From: Pseudisothecium myosuroides
Taxonomy: Eukaryota > Streptophyta > Bryopsida > Hypnales > Lembophyllaceae
Reading direction: 5' to 3'
Assembly: GCA_951799445.1 (NCBI GenBank)
Contig: OX637289.1
Span: 22,320,245 to 22,384,244 of the forward strand
DNA: 64,000 bases
Made by a program: the position numbers and the translations under genes. Under the pieces are notes generated by a model, which saw nothing but the letters and a program-made list of their open reading frames with translations, did no database searches and was not told where the DNA came from. Within the stretch, counting starts at the first letter, position 1. Every line of letters begins with the position of its first letter. Below are positions 35,378-47,734 of this stretch, one piece after another.

Positions 35378-38300
35378 CAGTGTTTTTTTTAAGCTTTTTG
35401 AGAAAGAGCTCGGGTGGCGACAATGTAAATTTTTGGAGCAAACCAGTGGCGACTTTATTATTTTTTCAATCGAAATAGTTCTGGTGAACCTCAGTTTCTC
35501 TAACAACATTTCTGGCTCTACAGTATTAGTTTTTGTAGCCAGTATTTGGCAACACGCTAAATTTTTTTGGAACACATTGGCGATACAATAGATTTTTTTC
35601 AAACACATTTACAATGTCCCTGGCGAAAAGCATAAATTTAAGAAGGAAAATTGGCGACAGTTGGAAAAAAGTCGGAGAACAATTTTGTCTCAGTGCCCAG
35701 TTCACCATCACCCTCCTGCAAGCTCTTCCCTATGTATGCACTAATAGAAAGACAACAATTCATATATCCAAGCTAGGAAAATCTAAACAACAGACAAGGT
35801 TTCATGACCAAAGCTAAATACATAAACATTACGAATAAGCAGGGAGCAAGGCATAACAAACATAGAACAGTAAACATACCCTACCAAATACAACACGACC
35901 AAATACAACACAATGCAAGTCCTACTTCGACCTAATCTTGTTAAAGCTTCTGGGAGATTACGAGCGGTGGTGAACCGGGCATTTCAACTGAATCCAACAG
36001 ACGTTGAACTTCAGCGAAATTTCATCATTGACTTGGGAATCCTGCACAAACCACACAAAGTTAGTCTTCCTTCCGATTTGAACTCTTCCACTTTTCATAA
36101 GCAGCGTCGTAGGGGAAATCGGAGAGGCCGTAGAACTCCTGCGCGTGCATGCCCACCACAAGTGGCAGATGCGTGGAGAGTCGATTTCGAAGTCTGTTCT
36201 TCATGAAACTGAGGGTACTGAACGTTCGCTCGTCCTCTACGCTTCCAAGGACTGTCACAACTGCGAGCTCCACAATCTTCATATACTTTGACAGCTTATT
36301 CCTGAGTAGACCATTGGTTTCAATTCGACGCCACAACCTCGTCAATGGGTTCACGGGTAGATCTCCTTGCATGGCGGCATGGGCGTTGCCCTTCATGGCA
36401 AGCTTGAACATACAAGCTTGTTCGTCAAGTCGTTGAATTGATAGAACAGGCTGGGCCACCTTCCCGTCCGACTTCTCTGGGTGAAGTGGAGCCTCGTCCT
36501 GTCCGTCACTTGGTGACTGAGAATCGGCGCCCATCGCAGTGACTGACTGTGCCATCTTCCCTTTTGTCTTCTTTGTATTGGCAACGGCGAATGTTTTCGG
36601 GATCCCGTAGTGGTTCTTGATTATAGCCAGGTGTTTCACAAAATCTTCCTCAGCGTTCTCCTGTAACCAATACTGCGGATAAATAAACCCGAAGGCATCC
36701 ATCAGCTCTGACGTAGGGAATCGCTCCTGCAATTCTGCTATGAGATTTTCTGCAGCACCTGGCACAGGAAGCACAAGTTCTGTTAGTTAGCAATCAAAGC
36801 CTACATCTTCACAAGCAATGCGGGAAAACAAGGTAAATGGACGAGAGAAGGTAGCAAACCTATGCACGCCTTCTTGACATCCGCCACAATGCCTGCATAC
36901 AACTCCCTTGTCACTGGTTCTGTTTTCACTTCTTGCTTCCCAGGCTGTACACCTGCAAGTGCACCAACTGGCGGTGTCTCATGCAATACAATTCGATGGC
37001 TAGCTGGGATGCTATACCCAGTGGGGGTGAAATGCAAAGCCTCCGCAGCTTGAACGGCGTTAAGATCCAAGGTGTCAGATGCGGTTTGGACCCACGCCAT
37101 GGGGATCGCATCATGCTTGACGTGCATGAGCCCCTTGAAGTCCCAGAAATTGTCCTGCGTGAATGCAGTGCTCTCATCAACATAGAAAGCTATTACATCA
37201 GCTATGCAGAGCTGAATGGCAGACACATAGTCGCACACAAAGACTTCACGACTTTGGGCAAACTGCATCAAGTTATGCACAGCACGCAACAAAGGCAACA
37301 ACCCCGACAACCCAAGGAGAATCTGGATGTCCGTGAGGTGGTCGAGGTTCTTTTTAGCTAGAGCCATCAACTTCTTATCCACCTTCACTTTCTGGCCCGT
37401 AACATCCTGCAGCGTGACTTGGGAATCGAGCCACATCTTCACGAGCAATGGTCTATACTCATTCATGACACGCACTGAAGGTGATAACATGCTTATCCAC
37501 CTTGTCTTTATGTTCTTCAAGATTTTTAGGCCTTTGGACTGCATCAGCTCCGCTAGCTTCACGAACTCCAGGTGGCGCTTTGGAGAGTGGGCGAAGAAAG
37601 CTTGGACGGACTGCAGCATGTCGTCAATTCTGTCCACTACTGGAAGGATGCTCAATGCCTTCACAGCAAGATTGGTCCTGTGAGCCTGAGGCATAACAAA
37701 AAAAGATGTTATTGGTTGTCACAGAAATGCAGCATTACAGTATTCAGAAATGAACAAAACATGGTGGAGATCTTACCATGCAATGGACGCCTACTACTCG
37801 TGGCGCATGCTTGTCCTTAAGTTGTTTGACAACCCCTGTTTTTTTCCCTTGAAAGCTGTTTACACCATCTGCCACAAACAACCAGGAGATCATGTCAAAC
37901 AATTTCCACCTGTTAGTCGATCAAGTTGTTAGTCGATCAAGTTGTTAGTTCGTTAGTTAATGCTGCCTGAGTTTTTGCAACACCCGTAAGACTTGAAATT
38001 CTTGGACAGAGACACGGGGTTGAACTCAACGTGCCATAGTGTCACGGACTGAACATTGGGCAACATACATTCATGAATCATGAGCCATAACTTAGTTGAC
38101 ATTCAATTCAAAGAAATGAAACAGGTGCTGAGTGGCTACATACGTGTTTCAGTTGATCTGGCAGTGCAGATGGGATGCCTGGATCGAAATTACATAATAT
38201 CCCAGTGACACTCAGAAATCAGAAAGGCTTACCTGCTCCAAATGAAGCCATATGAGCAACCAAGTCATCATTGTCCAGCCCACCAAAATTCTTCACGGCG

Positions 38301-40344
38301 TTCACAATGACTGAGGTCAGATTGTTACTGCCAGCGCCAGCGACAACACGCTCCAACGAAAGCAGCATCGGCCGACGCTCCCAAGCTTCGCACACATAGC
38401 CGTGGATCGATATCCAACTCTGGTTATCGACAGTTGTTACCTCATCGCAGGTTACCGAGAAGAATCGCGCCGACTTCATGACCTCGGCGGTCTTTAGTTG
38501 CACCTGATGGTGGAGGCATTCGGCGAGCTCCCACCCTGCATTGTCGGACTAGTGACGACGAGGAAGCTTCGGCACCTCCAAGAATGTGAGCAACGGTTGC
38601 AACGCCGCGTACTCTAATTTGGGACGCCCCTCCTGGAGCAGGTGGAGGATAGTTGCGAATTGGATCCTCTTCCTTGCTCGCTCACCTTTCACCACTGCTA
38701 ATTGTTGCGCAACGGTAACATGGTTCTTCCCAGCGTAAATCCTCTCATATCGCAAGTGCTTGCAGTTGTTGGCAATGTACCACTGGCCCTTCTTGATTCC
38801 ATTCGCCATGTTACGCGTAGCCTTGCGCTTACCACCACGCTTGCTCAGAGTGTCCCATTTCGACGTCAGAATCTTCGGCTTCCCTGTGATCTGACTACAG
38901 ACAGTGCACTTCACAAACTCAAACAACCCATTAGAACCACGAAAAAGCTCAGCCCAGGGCAAGCGAGCAGCCCATGTGTCTTGAAATTTCCTGGTGGTGT
39001 CGTAGTTCTTCTTCGGTAACTTCTCTGTCTTTTGAGGGATAAACTCCTCGTCCGAGTACTCATCAACCTCTTCGATCACTGGCAACTTACCCTTACCTTT
39101 ACGAATCGTGGCAACTGCAGCCGCGTCTAGAGTCTGGTCAGTTGCAGTTGATCCTTCCGATGACAAAGCAACTATCTCCACAACAGAATCAGAACATACG
39201 GGCGCAGTGGACATAGGCAAAACATGAGTATCCGCAGTTAGCAATACCACAGCCGGATTTGACCGACGACGTTGCGTATGGTCATGGGCCGCCTTCCTCT
39301 TTCGAGGTTGTTGACACACAGACATGCCCTTACTTTGGCTGCAACTTGCATTTCCTAAACTCTCAGTGCAAGGAACGTTCGATACAGATGTGTTCGAAAG
39401 AATTGATCCAGAATGCAGCGCCGTCGGGGTGAGCCCTGATGAGGAAGACGACGATCCAGTGCTCGGGAGGCGCTGATAATAACGAAACAACGCTGAACCT
39501 TTCTCAACCACCATTGCGGTGACTACAAATCGACCCACTCACCTCCCAGTCTCCCACTTATCACCAAGCAAACATGCAGAAACCAGTCACTCAAAAATCT
39601 CAGTGAAGCAAAATAGCACAATCAGTGACAAGTGACAACGAAAAGCTGCAGCAAGAACGTGACCCTAAGCAAAATAGAACGTAAAGATTCGTAAAAATTC
39701 AACGAGAAAAGAAAACAGCGATCGCATGAGCAAGAGCAAAAACAGCGGAAAATCGGAAGTAGCGCGCATGCAAACCCTAAATCTGCTAAATCCTTCTTCA
39801 AACGTGGAGAACAGGTTGTGAGATTGAGCAATTGCGGACCCTAAACTATGAATTTTAGCACTCCTAGAAGGCGGCATGATCGCAACCAGCAACAACCACG
39901 TACTTGTTTCTGTTCAAAATTGCTTCCACTACCGCTGAATGCTCAATTACTCATCATCTCAGGGAGTCCAAGAAAAGCACGTAAGTACAGACACGTTAGT
40001 TACGAATAAAAAACTGGCGACACACACTTCTTGGCGGGGTTCACGTCCTGGCGAAAACAACATCGGCCAATGGCGCTGCCTCCCGCGAAGGTCTTCTCAA
40101 GCTGGCACCAGAACTTCCAAATCTTGCACAGGATTTCGCCAGGTGGCGCCATCTCCCTGCATGTAGCCGAATCATGAGGGCGACACAGTGGTTGCAGCTT
40201 GTCGAATCCTGGCAAACTGATGATGCTGGACGGTAAATTCCTGGCTCCTAAAATTTTTAAGTTTACCCTGTTTTATCCCTTTTTTGGAACCCTCCCCTTT
40301 TTTTTTCGCCATCTGGCTTTATTTCGCCCCTTAAAAAAACGCTG
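35378..40344 (-). mobile_element. Complete hAT transposon, 4,967 bp
   Basis: The left end CAGTGTTTTTTTTAAG and the inverted right end CAGCGTTTTTTTAAG form an imperfect terminal inverted repeat of the hAT CAGNG type. Exact GTCGTCGA duplications flank both ends. TGGCGA/TCGCCA-type motifs are clustered in both subterminal regions (for example 35415, 35447, 35578, 35621, 35652 on the left; 40015, 40032, 40049, 40070, 40140 on the right), as expected of transposase-binding repeats. The element carries its own four-exon transposase on the minus strand. It sits inside a CACTA TNPA-like gene, so it arrived later than that element. Confidence 0.93.
36061..39538 (-). pseudogene. hAT transposase with one in-frame stop, 4 exons
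   Basis: Exons 39538-38233, 37868-37777, 37685-36860 and 36758-36061 join in phase and give 974 codons including the stop. The only lesion is an in-frame TAG at 38551-38549, between PKLPRRH and SDNAGWE. Residues from about 200 contain a CxxC...H BED-like segment (KCTVCSQITG). Then come SVTCDEVTTVDNQSW (first catalytic Asp), GADGVNSFQGKK (second Asp), the CxxH motif GVHCMAHRTNL, and the C-terminal hAT dimerisation region with the catalytic Glu (SVEDERTFSTLSFMKNRL). The start is the first ATG of the long first exon. The enzyme would cut and paste the surrounding element. With a single stop the copy is young, or is read through or spliced in a way I cannot see. Confidence 0.9.
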
Positions 40345-40352
40345 GTCGTCGA
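40345..40352. repeat. hAT target-site duplication, right copy
   Basis: GTCGTCGA follows the right terminus of the hAT element and is identical to 35370-35377. Removing 35378-40352 restores a continuous empty site inside the TNPA-like gene. Confidence 0.92.
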
Positions 40353-42767
40353 CGACCCTCATTGACAAACCTCATGGACTTCCACATCTCTGTTGCAACA
40401 CAAACAACATTCACATTTGTCATGACTGTGCTCATTACTCCACACTGCTCTAATGACCCAAGACAAAGAAGCAGTCGCCAAGACATACAGACAAAGAAAC
40501 TTTGAACTCTGCTTAATTAAGACACATCGCATTTTGTACACTTCTGACATTGCCTACATCTTTGACAACGACTTCTTTCATCAAATTATTTGCAAAGAAG
40601 GCCAAACACCAATGCATTAAAGATAAATCTTACCAACATCAGGGTGGTCATGCCACTCTTTTGCAGCATAGCCATTTTTCCCCATTCCCTCAATGTCACG
40701 ATGGCGGGCTTCTCGGCGATGTGCATGGCTCCTCTCATAACCTTCTTCAGGGCTCCAACTGCCCACCTTTTGAAGCATCCTCTCACCGTGCCGTCGTGGA
40801 CTCCCATACAAGGACTCAGGAAAATGCCTTCCTTTAGATGTACGTCGACGTCCCTCTCCTGGCGACTCGCAAAGCAATGTCTCTGAACCTCCGTAGCGCT
40901 ATAGAGCAATTGACCAACCCCACCTCCACCCCCTGGCCACCAAAAACAAAAATTGAATTCACATAAAACCAATAACGGAAGAACGTTCTCTACAAGTGTG
41001 CATGTCGTCCACAGCTTCTCTTCCTTTCTGAGGTTCCAGCAAGCTTCCAATGACAAAGAAGACTCTGAACTTCGGAGATGCGGATTACATCACGACGGTA
41101 AGGCCGAAGACATTAAAGGTCCTCCCAATGAGGCACACGGCAACAACCAGTTAATACTTATCAAACAAACCACATGTAATAGTTTTCTTCAGTAAACATG
41201 CATCGAAGACTCCATCTCTTTGTTCCAAACCCACTAAGGCATGAGCACTATAGTGGTGTAACTGACATAAAGCAAGCTTCCAAATTGGTCAAATATTCAC
41301 AAGTCTACAGGATTACAAGTTCCGAAAACCCTTGCCTAACATTTTTCTATGTCTATAACAGACGTACGACTATGAATCATTTTGCAACTCGTTACATGCA
41401 AAGCAGCCATGGATGCGAAATACAAACAAATATAAATACATCAACTACTCACGTCGCTGAACTCCACTTGAAGCGGAGATGGAATGCGTTTCTCATGTGT
41501 CCCCTGAGATTTTCGATATAGATACTCATGCTCTGCGTCAGTTTCCATTTCAGAGTCTGCAGTCCTCACTTGGATAGTGCTTCGAATTTTCTTCGAAGTG
41601 GCCACTCCATACTCATAATCCTCTTCCATTGGCTCCTTGCCTGGACGCCTGGACTTAACAGGCTCGCTGTGTTCAGTGCCCACTTTGAAAACATCGGGGA
41701 CATCCTCCACCAACATGTCATTATCCTCTGCAAAAGAAACCAGTGAGGAATGCGTACATCATCACACAAGCCTCAGAATTATTTTCTTGCAACTTCCTCT
41801 GAAGTACGGGGGAGTTTTAAGAAGACGAAGCACATAAGCATAACTCCATCCATATGCATGTCAGTATTACGAGTAATTCATACACTATGACCACACGGCA
41901 GCCGCTCAAAATTGGAGCATCGAATCACCGACTACGGTTCACGCAGATCGAATTCGTCTTCTGTCCACCTACAGATCCACATCTACTTCCATTCATACGC
42001 CTAATATGACCAACAAGAGGGCAATAAAATGTGCCTCTTTCTTTCACATGAAACGAAGACGTTCAATTGCTGAGGGAGCTGTAGCTTGAATTGGAACACA
42101 GTTTTCTACTGCACTTTTGCAACACATGATGACGGTGGACGGCCTCAGGTTACTCTTTTCACAATTATTTGTATGAAAGGACTTAGCTAAGCCCTATCTC
42201 TCCTACTCACAGAATGCACTCTCTCACTTGGTGATACTGGCAGGTCTGAGGTCTTCGGAAGACAGGCTGGAGTTCGAGAAGCCGCCATTGCTGGAAATCC
42301 TTCATTCCTTTCTCTACGCCCGGCACCCACGTTATCCACAGTCACATCGGCTGCCAAATTCCTGCATTCTGGAGGTGCCGCCACCGTTCGTATCGTTCGA
42401 CCACATGCTAAAGCGTCTTGCTCCTTCTTCCGACGAAGTTCGTTCACATCTGGCACTTGAGCCTTCTTCCACGATATAGATGAATAATTCGAGACAAATC
42501 CAGTACTACGTCAGCGCCAGATGGAGGCGCACGCCTTCCTCTCTTCTTCATCTTCGTTTTCTCCACAGTCGCCGCTTGTGACTTAGAGTGACCTCGACCC
42601 CTTTTAATGGGCTCTTGCACCATCGTCTTCTGTACTGAATTCTCCACGACATTTGACTTTGCCGAATGCCTCTTCTGCCTTGACGAAGAAGTTGATTTCT
42701 TTTGAGGAAACCATGGCTGGGATAAGTCCTTCGTCAACGATTTAGTCACCATTTTCTCCTCCGCCAC
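40353..42767 (-). pseudogene. TNPA-like gene, 5' exons upstream of the hAT insertion
   Basis: Minus-strand exon-like segments run in the same direction as the PF03004-like part at 33813-35369. They are: 42767 to about 42480 (MAEEKMVTKS start, then Lys/Arg/Ser-rich with KKRGRRAPPSG, a nuclear-localisation type); 42456-42190 (PDVNELRRKKEQDALACGR); about 41716-41453 (EDVPDVFKVG... with a GTGAGT donor at 41452); and about 40880-40640 (Arg/Ser/Gly-rich, ending at a GTAAGA donor). The exon order is a reconstruction from frames and splice-like sites, not proven. It encodes the basic, disordered N-terminal half of a CACTA accessory protein. The hAT insertion separates it from its conserved domain. 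Confidence 0.45.
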
Positions 42768-45700
42768 CTATAGTTCAAACATTGCACAAAGAGTCATTGA
42801 GAAACATGCATGCAACAATCATGGAGAGCGACGACACTAATCAGGTAGACAGAAAACTGGAACTTCAAGACAACGTCAAATTCAAGTGCGCAGAGTGAAC
42901 GGGAAAAAAACAATGTCATTGGCAGAGGTCAACTAAGTTCAAAGCGACTAAACCTTCACTTGTCTGCCTTCGGCACTGCCCTTCTCTAAAATGACGTTGT
43001 CTCTTGTGTCCAGAGGATTGTCCTTCTCTATTTCCACGTCTTGTGCTACAAACGTTGCGGAGCAGCCTCTTGTGCCTTGGTCCGTCTGGTTAGGTAAGCA
43101 CTAGGAATCCAACTCGTCTTCTGACGTTTACGATTTTGACAGTGAGTCCTTCTCCTCTTTCTCTGGCTGACGTATCAGTGGGCAATGTTGGAACTCAGTT
43201 TCTCCTCTGACGATGAAAGGGACGCTCATTTCTCAAGGTCGGGAAGATTTGCAACGCAGCCGTAGAATGCAACATCGTTTTCGAGTTTGTGAAAGGAGAG
43301 GACGGTGAACAGAAGAAGAACGACATTGACGATCACGTTCATCTACTCTGGGCAATAGATGATTGACAAGGCACGCATCCCGAGGAATGTGCCGTGGCGG
43401 TTCATTTACGTACACGTTGCGGACCATAGTTTGCATTGCCTGCAGCAAGCGTCTTCAGCAAAACCGAAGGGACAGTGAAAACACAATTGCTAATGCATGC
43501 TGTCCACAAAATATCGCGGTCAGTAGACTTACTGACAGAGTGCCTCATTTCTTGCCCTAATTCTTTCTAATTTTGGCAATCGGTTATCGATCATTAATGG
43601 CATTGTCTGCGCTAGTTCTAGAAATTCTTTGAAAATACAGTTGTCACTAGAACTCTAGACCATGACGCTACTTCAGAGAAGCCCAAGTATTGCTCCGGAC
43701 CCCTACCTTGTAGGTGGATGACTTGGCACTGCTTCATGCCATACTTATTTCGTCCGGTGCAGAGTACATCTCCTCTTAATTCCTGAACTGGAACTGCAAA
43801 TTAAACACTTACAAGGAGTCTTCCTATTCCAATGCGTCTTCAGTCCTCTGATGATTACCAACGATCACTCGAAGGTGAAATACCTCGTAGTCGATTGGAA
43901 TTGGCATGGTGTCTTCTTGCGTGCTTAGGTTAGTTAAATTCTCTGCCTACCAATGAATTGGCAGGGCGCACTGGAGTGACACTTTCAAAATAGGAGGTCG
44001 TAATTGCAGAGGCAGAGAGGACAGTGAGCAGAGAGCATTGCCTGTCCAAGAGCAAAATACATTTCTGTTCAATTCCCAGCAAGGTGAGCGACGGTCTTTT
44101 GCTAGCACTGCGTGACTCATATGGATTGACAGCCCACATGAATTGACGTGCAAGTTCCACAGTATTTGCCAAAATAATTGCTGTCCAAAGCCAAACTGTC
44201 GTGTTTGTCAATTGAAAAAACACTTAATGTTGGAACATTAATGAACAATGCAAGCACTCATATCTTTGATGCGTACAGGACGGGCCTTATCGCTTTTTCA
44301 TAATGACTTGTCTTTTCCTATGATTTGATTGCTGGTGCATCACTTCAACAGATACCGGCAAATAAAATCTCCTGCTGTCATTTAAATTGCATCATCACAT
44401 CACTATTTGAAGAAAATTTGGCAGGTTAATTTGCCAAGCTGTGTAAGAAGTTCTCAGAGCGCTAAAGAGAGTTCCATCTGCAACAAATCAACCTTCCTTC
44501 AGAAGCTGATGGTCCTCGTATTGCAAATTTCGAGCCTCTCAGAAATGCAAGGTATGGGACTCATAAGCTGTGTTTCTTCCTTCTCTATAGTTTTTACTAG
44601 TTCAGTTCTGTAGCAGCATTAGGAGGCTTGCAGATGCCGACATCGAATTCCGTGGACTGCTCAGACTCAAAAATACGGTGCCGTTAACTGTATATTATCG
44701 TCCTTCGCAACTGCTTGTATTTCTCTTCGTTTAAGTGTCTACATGCAAACCTTCAAATTAGTGAAGAAGGATTAATTAGGGTTCTGGCGCACACTACTAT
44801 GCATTCCTCATTCCTCAGTCGCCGACGCTTGACGCATTTCTGAAGTTAGGTACTGACGGCATGAAATGGGTCTGTGATATAGAGTATTGTATTTCTTTGG
44901 GGGAAGGCGCATTGTTGTTGATCAATAGGAGATTCCTCTGCCTAATATTTTTTCCTACCATCGATACTTGGTGTTCGTTAGTCCTTCATGGACGAGCGTC
45001 ATAAGAAAATGAAACCGGAACTTTACTCTGCTAATTATATCCAACTGGTGATGGCCTTGTATTCCAGGTTTAAGCACTTCCTTCTCTTCGAATTTACTCA
45101 AATACTTCTCTTGTCATTACCTATTTGATGAAGTTGATGCATTGGCAGTTCTGTACTTAGAAGGACTATGTCACTTCTGTGGAGGAAAGTTTTTTCAGGA
45201 TGCTATACTGAATATTTTCTTTGAGTGTTCATATACTTTCAAGAATGATGTAAAGTGTTGGTTGCTGACAGTCACTAAGAGTCTTGTTAATGTCCTCTGT
45301 AAAACTGATAGTTCGGTTTTCATTCGATTTCTTGTTTCCGAGGTAGAATGTGAAGTGTTTCAAAGAAATAGCACTTACTGTAGCATAGTGTGTATTATTT
45401 GTGCTGGAAATGGCTTTCGTTTATTGTTGATGGCTTGGACCGATAGAACGCTTATTATCAGAGAAGGTTTCTGGTTTTTTGGTTGGATATCTCTGGAATT
45501 CAAAAATGTCGTGAATGTTGAGTTCCGATTTCTAACATGCCAACCTATGATTTACTGTAGATTTTAGATTTCTTTTATTGGAATGCAAACTGTAAAACAA
45601 TGATTGTTATGAAGCTCATGAAATTAAATTAGAGCTCATATGCCGTTTGTTACGACGATTTTGCAAACCTCATTTCCTTTGGAGTGGGCATAGGAAGTGT

Positions 45701-47734
45701 AGTAAGGTGATTGTAGAGTGGACCAGAGATAGAATTCTAAGTTACTGCTGGAACAAGTAGCATTAGAATCCTCTTTCGTGGTCAGCCACCCTCACAATTT
45801 TTTGGACATCTATGGCAGTTCACAACACATGCTACCTTGTCATGATTGAATATGTCCCTTGCTGAATTGAGTATGCATCAGAATACCATGACTGTTTTAT
45901 CAAAGCCTCACTAAAGCAGGGCTACTCTTAGTAGCAATCGTTGATCTTGCTTTGAAATGAGAATTTTGAGCTTGAATGTTCGTACTTAGTCGACCACAGA
46001 CCGGTCGTCTCCTTTTTTTTTAATTTTCTTAAGCATCGGCTATTGTACAGTACGAATAGTTGAAGGAGTTCTTGGACTATTGCGTTCAGTATAATTTCTT
46101 TTAAACTATTACGACATCATGTGACTCGATTTTAATATTTCTTATACTTTGCAGAGTGCTCATGGAAGCTTCTACTGAAAATAGTATCTCATGGCGCTGG
46201 AATAGAGAAGAATGAATGTTGTTTAGTAATTTGCCTTCTCTGGCTACCTATTCTTTTCATTGGGGTTTATTGTCGCACGAGTTGGTAAGGAGTGATGAAA
46301 GATGGCAAGTTTTTTAGGGGAAGGTTAGTTTTGTATACAAGACCTCACAATTCATTGAAGTCACTATTTTGTTCGTGCACCGTCTTGTGCAGAGAATGAC
46401 TCGAACTTGACAACTTCTGTGTACCGATATTGGGAGGCTTGATTTCAAAGCCACTTGTGATAGAGTGAACGGTGTGCCTTTGAAGACAAAGAGGGAGTGA
46501 CCTGTTTTGCAGAAATTTGAAGCGCAGACCAATGAGGTATGTCTTCATGTGAAGTAGGCATCGGTTACATAAATCCATGTTTTCCTATATTGAATGACCG
46601 AAGTGTACAGCTGTACTGGATATGACGTCCACATTCCACTTGAGCAGAACGAGACTGATGTCTTAACTCTTGTTCTTTTGAATATTTCCAATTCACAGCA
46701 TTGCCCTATTATGTGGTCGCTCGATACGCCCTCTGAGCGGAGTGACAAACTTGTAATTCTCATGTCCATTAGATATCGAAGAAGTGCAGTTGCAACCGGT
46801 TTGATGCTGTATACACCTATTTTTTAATGAACGGTTCTTGCATCATTTCAGTGAAAATATATAGAGAAGAGAAAAGAAGAAGCTGGAAAATGACAGTTTG
46901 AAGACATCAAATTAATGTCGGAGGACTTCTTCAAAGTTTTGAACGTTGTTCGTGGCCCTCCGGGCCCTTTTGCGGTAAGTATCTTGGATAGCAAAGAAAA
47001 GAAGTTGGAAGGAAAAATAAAGAATGTCCTATTTTTTAGGAAGTAATGTAGGGACAAATGAAGAAGTACAAATTGATTTAACTTGAAAGTTTGGACTCGG
47101 TTACTCTGAAGTTGTCCATATAATGAAACTATGTTTTTGTTGGTGGATGATGCACTAAGGTCAGAAGGTAGTACTGTGTTTCCAAACGGTACCAAAATAT
47201 TTATTGCTACATCGAGTGGACTGCATTGTCCGGGTGTAATATTTTCATATTTCTTTCGCTTTGTAGTGCCTAAGGAAGTGGTACCAGGAGGTCTCCATTG
47301 TATGCTTTTCATTGAAAATCGAAAACTGCCAATGATTTGAAAGAACGAAGCTCTGGCAGAGGAAGAAATCTCCAACGGAAACGTCGTGTCTTTCTCTCGT
47401 CCATGTGACATATGCACTTCTGGTCTTCGCTCCTAATGCAGATTGGGCAACGAAAAAATTCACAGAGCTTCAAGGATTGTATGAGATATACGCAGTGGTA
47501 GTCAATGTTTTAGTGGGACTGACAATGCTTTAGCTTCTGCATGGCTATCAGGAATTCAATGCATTGAAAATATGCTAATGTCAACATGATTAATTTGTAA
47601 CGCAGGGTACAAGACCGATTCCTTTGAATTGAAGGACGTGGCCGTGAGAGCAGTGGTACATATATATATATATATATATATCCATTTGATCAGTCGACTC
47701 TGTAGTCGTGTATGTACTCTCAGAATTCAGCAAA
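42768..47734. other. Region between the divergent TNPA-like and tnp2 genes
   Basis: About 5 kb between the two head-to-head CACTA genes. The longest open frame (45142-45567, plus strand) is Phe/Cys/Val-rich and looks like chance. A short ATG frame at 46915 with a GTAAGT donor about 60 nt on (MSEDFFKVLNVVRGPPGPFA) could be a leader exon of the tnp2 gene. I see no other gene or repeat boundary. Confidence 0.4.
47660..47681. repeat. (TA)n microsatellite
   Basis: About eleven TA units lie just upstream of the first recognisable tnp2 exon. Confidence 0.95.

Noticed and set aside
35415..35657. Regularly repeated TGGCGA motifs considered as a CRISPR-like array
   Set aside because: Hexamers only, with unequal spacing, in a plant hAT subterminal region; no array structure.
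45142..45567. Plus-strand 141-codon ORF
   Set aside because: Composition dominated by Phe, Val and Cys with no recognisable domain or splice context; kept only as part of the spacer note.
46848..47417. Minus-strand 189-codon ORF
   Set aside because: Phe/Ser/Leu-rich, no domain, lies antisense to the probable 5' region of the tnp2 gene; judged a chance frame.
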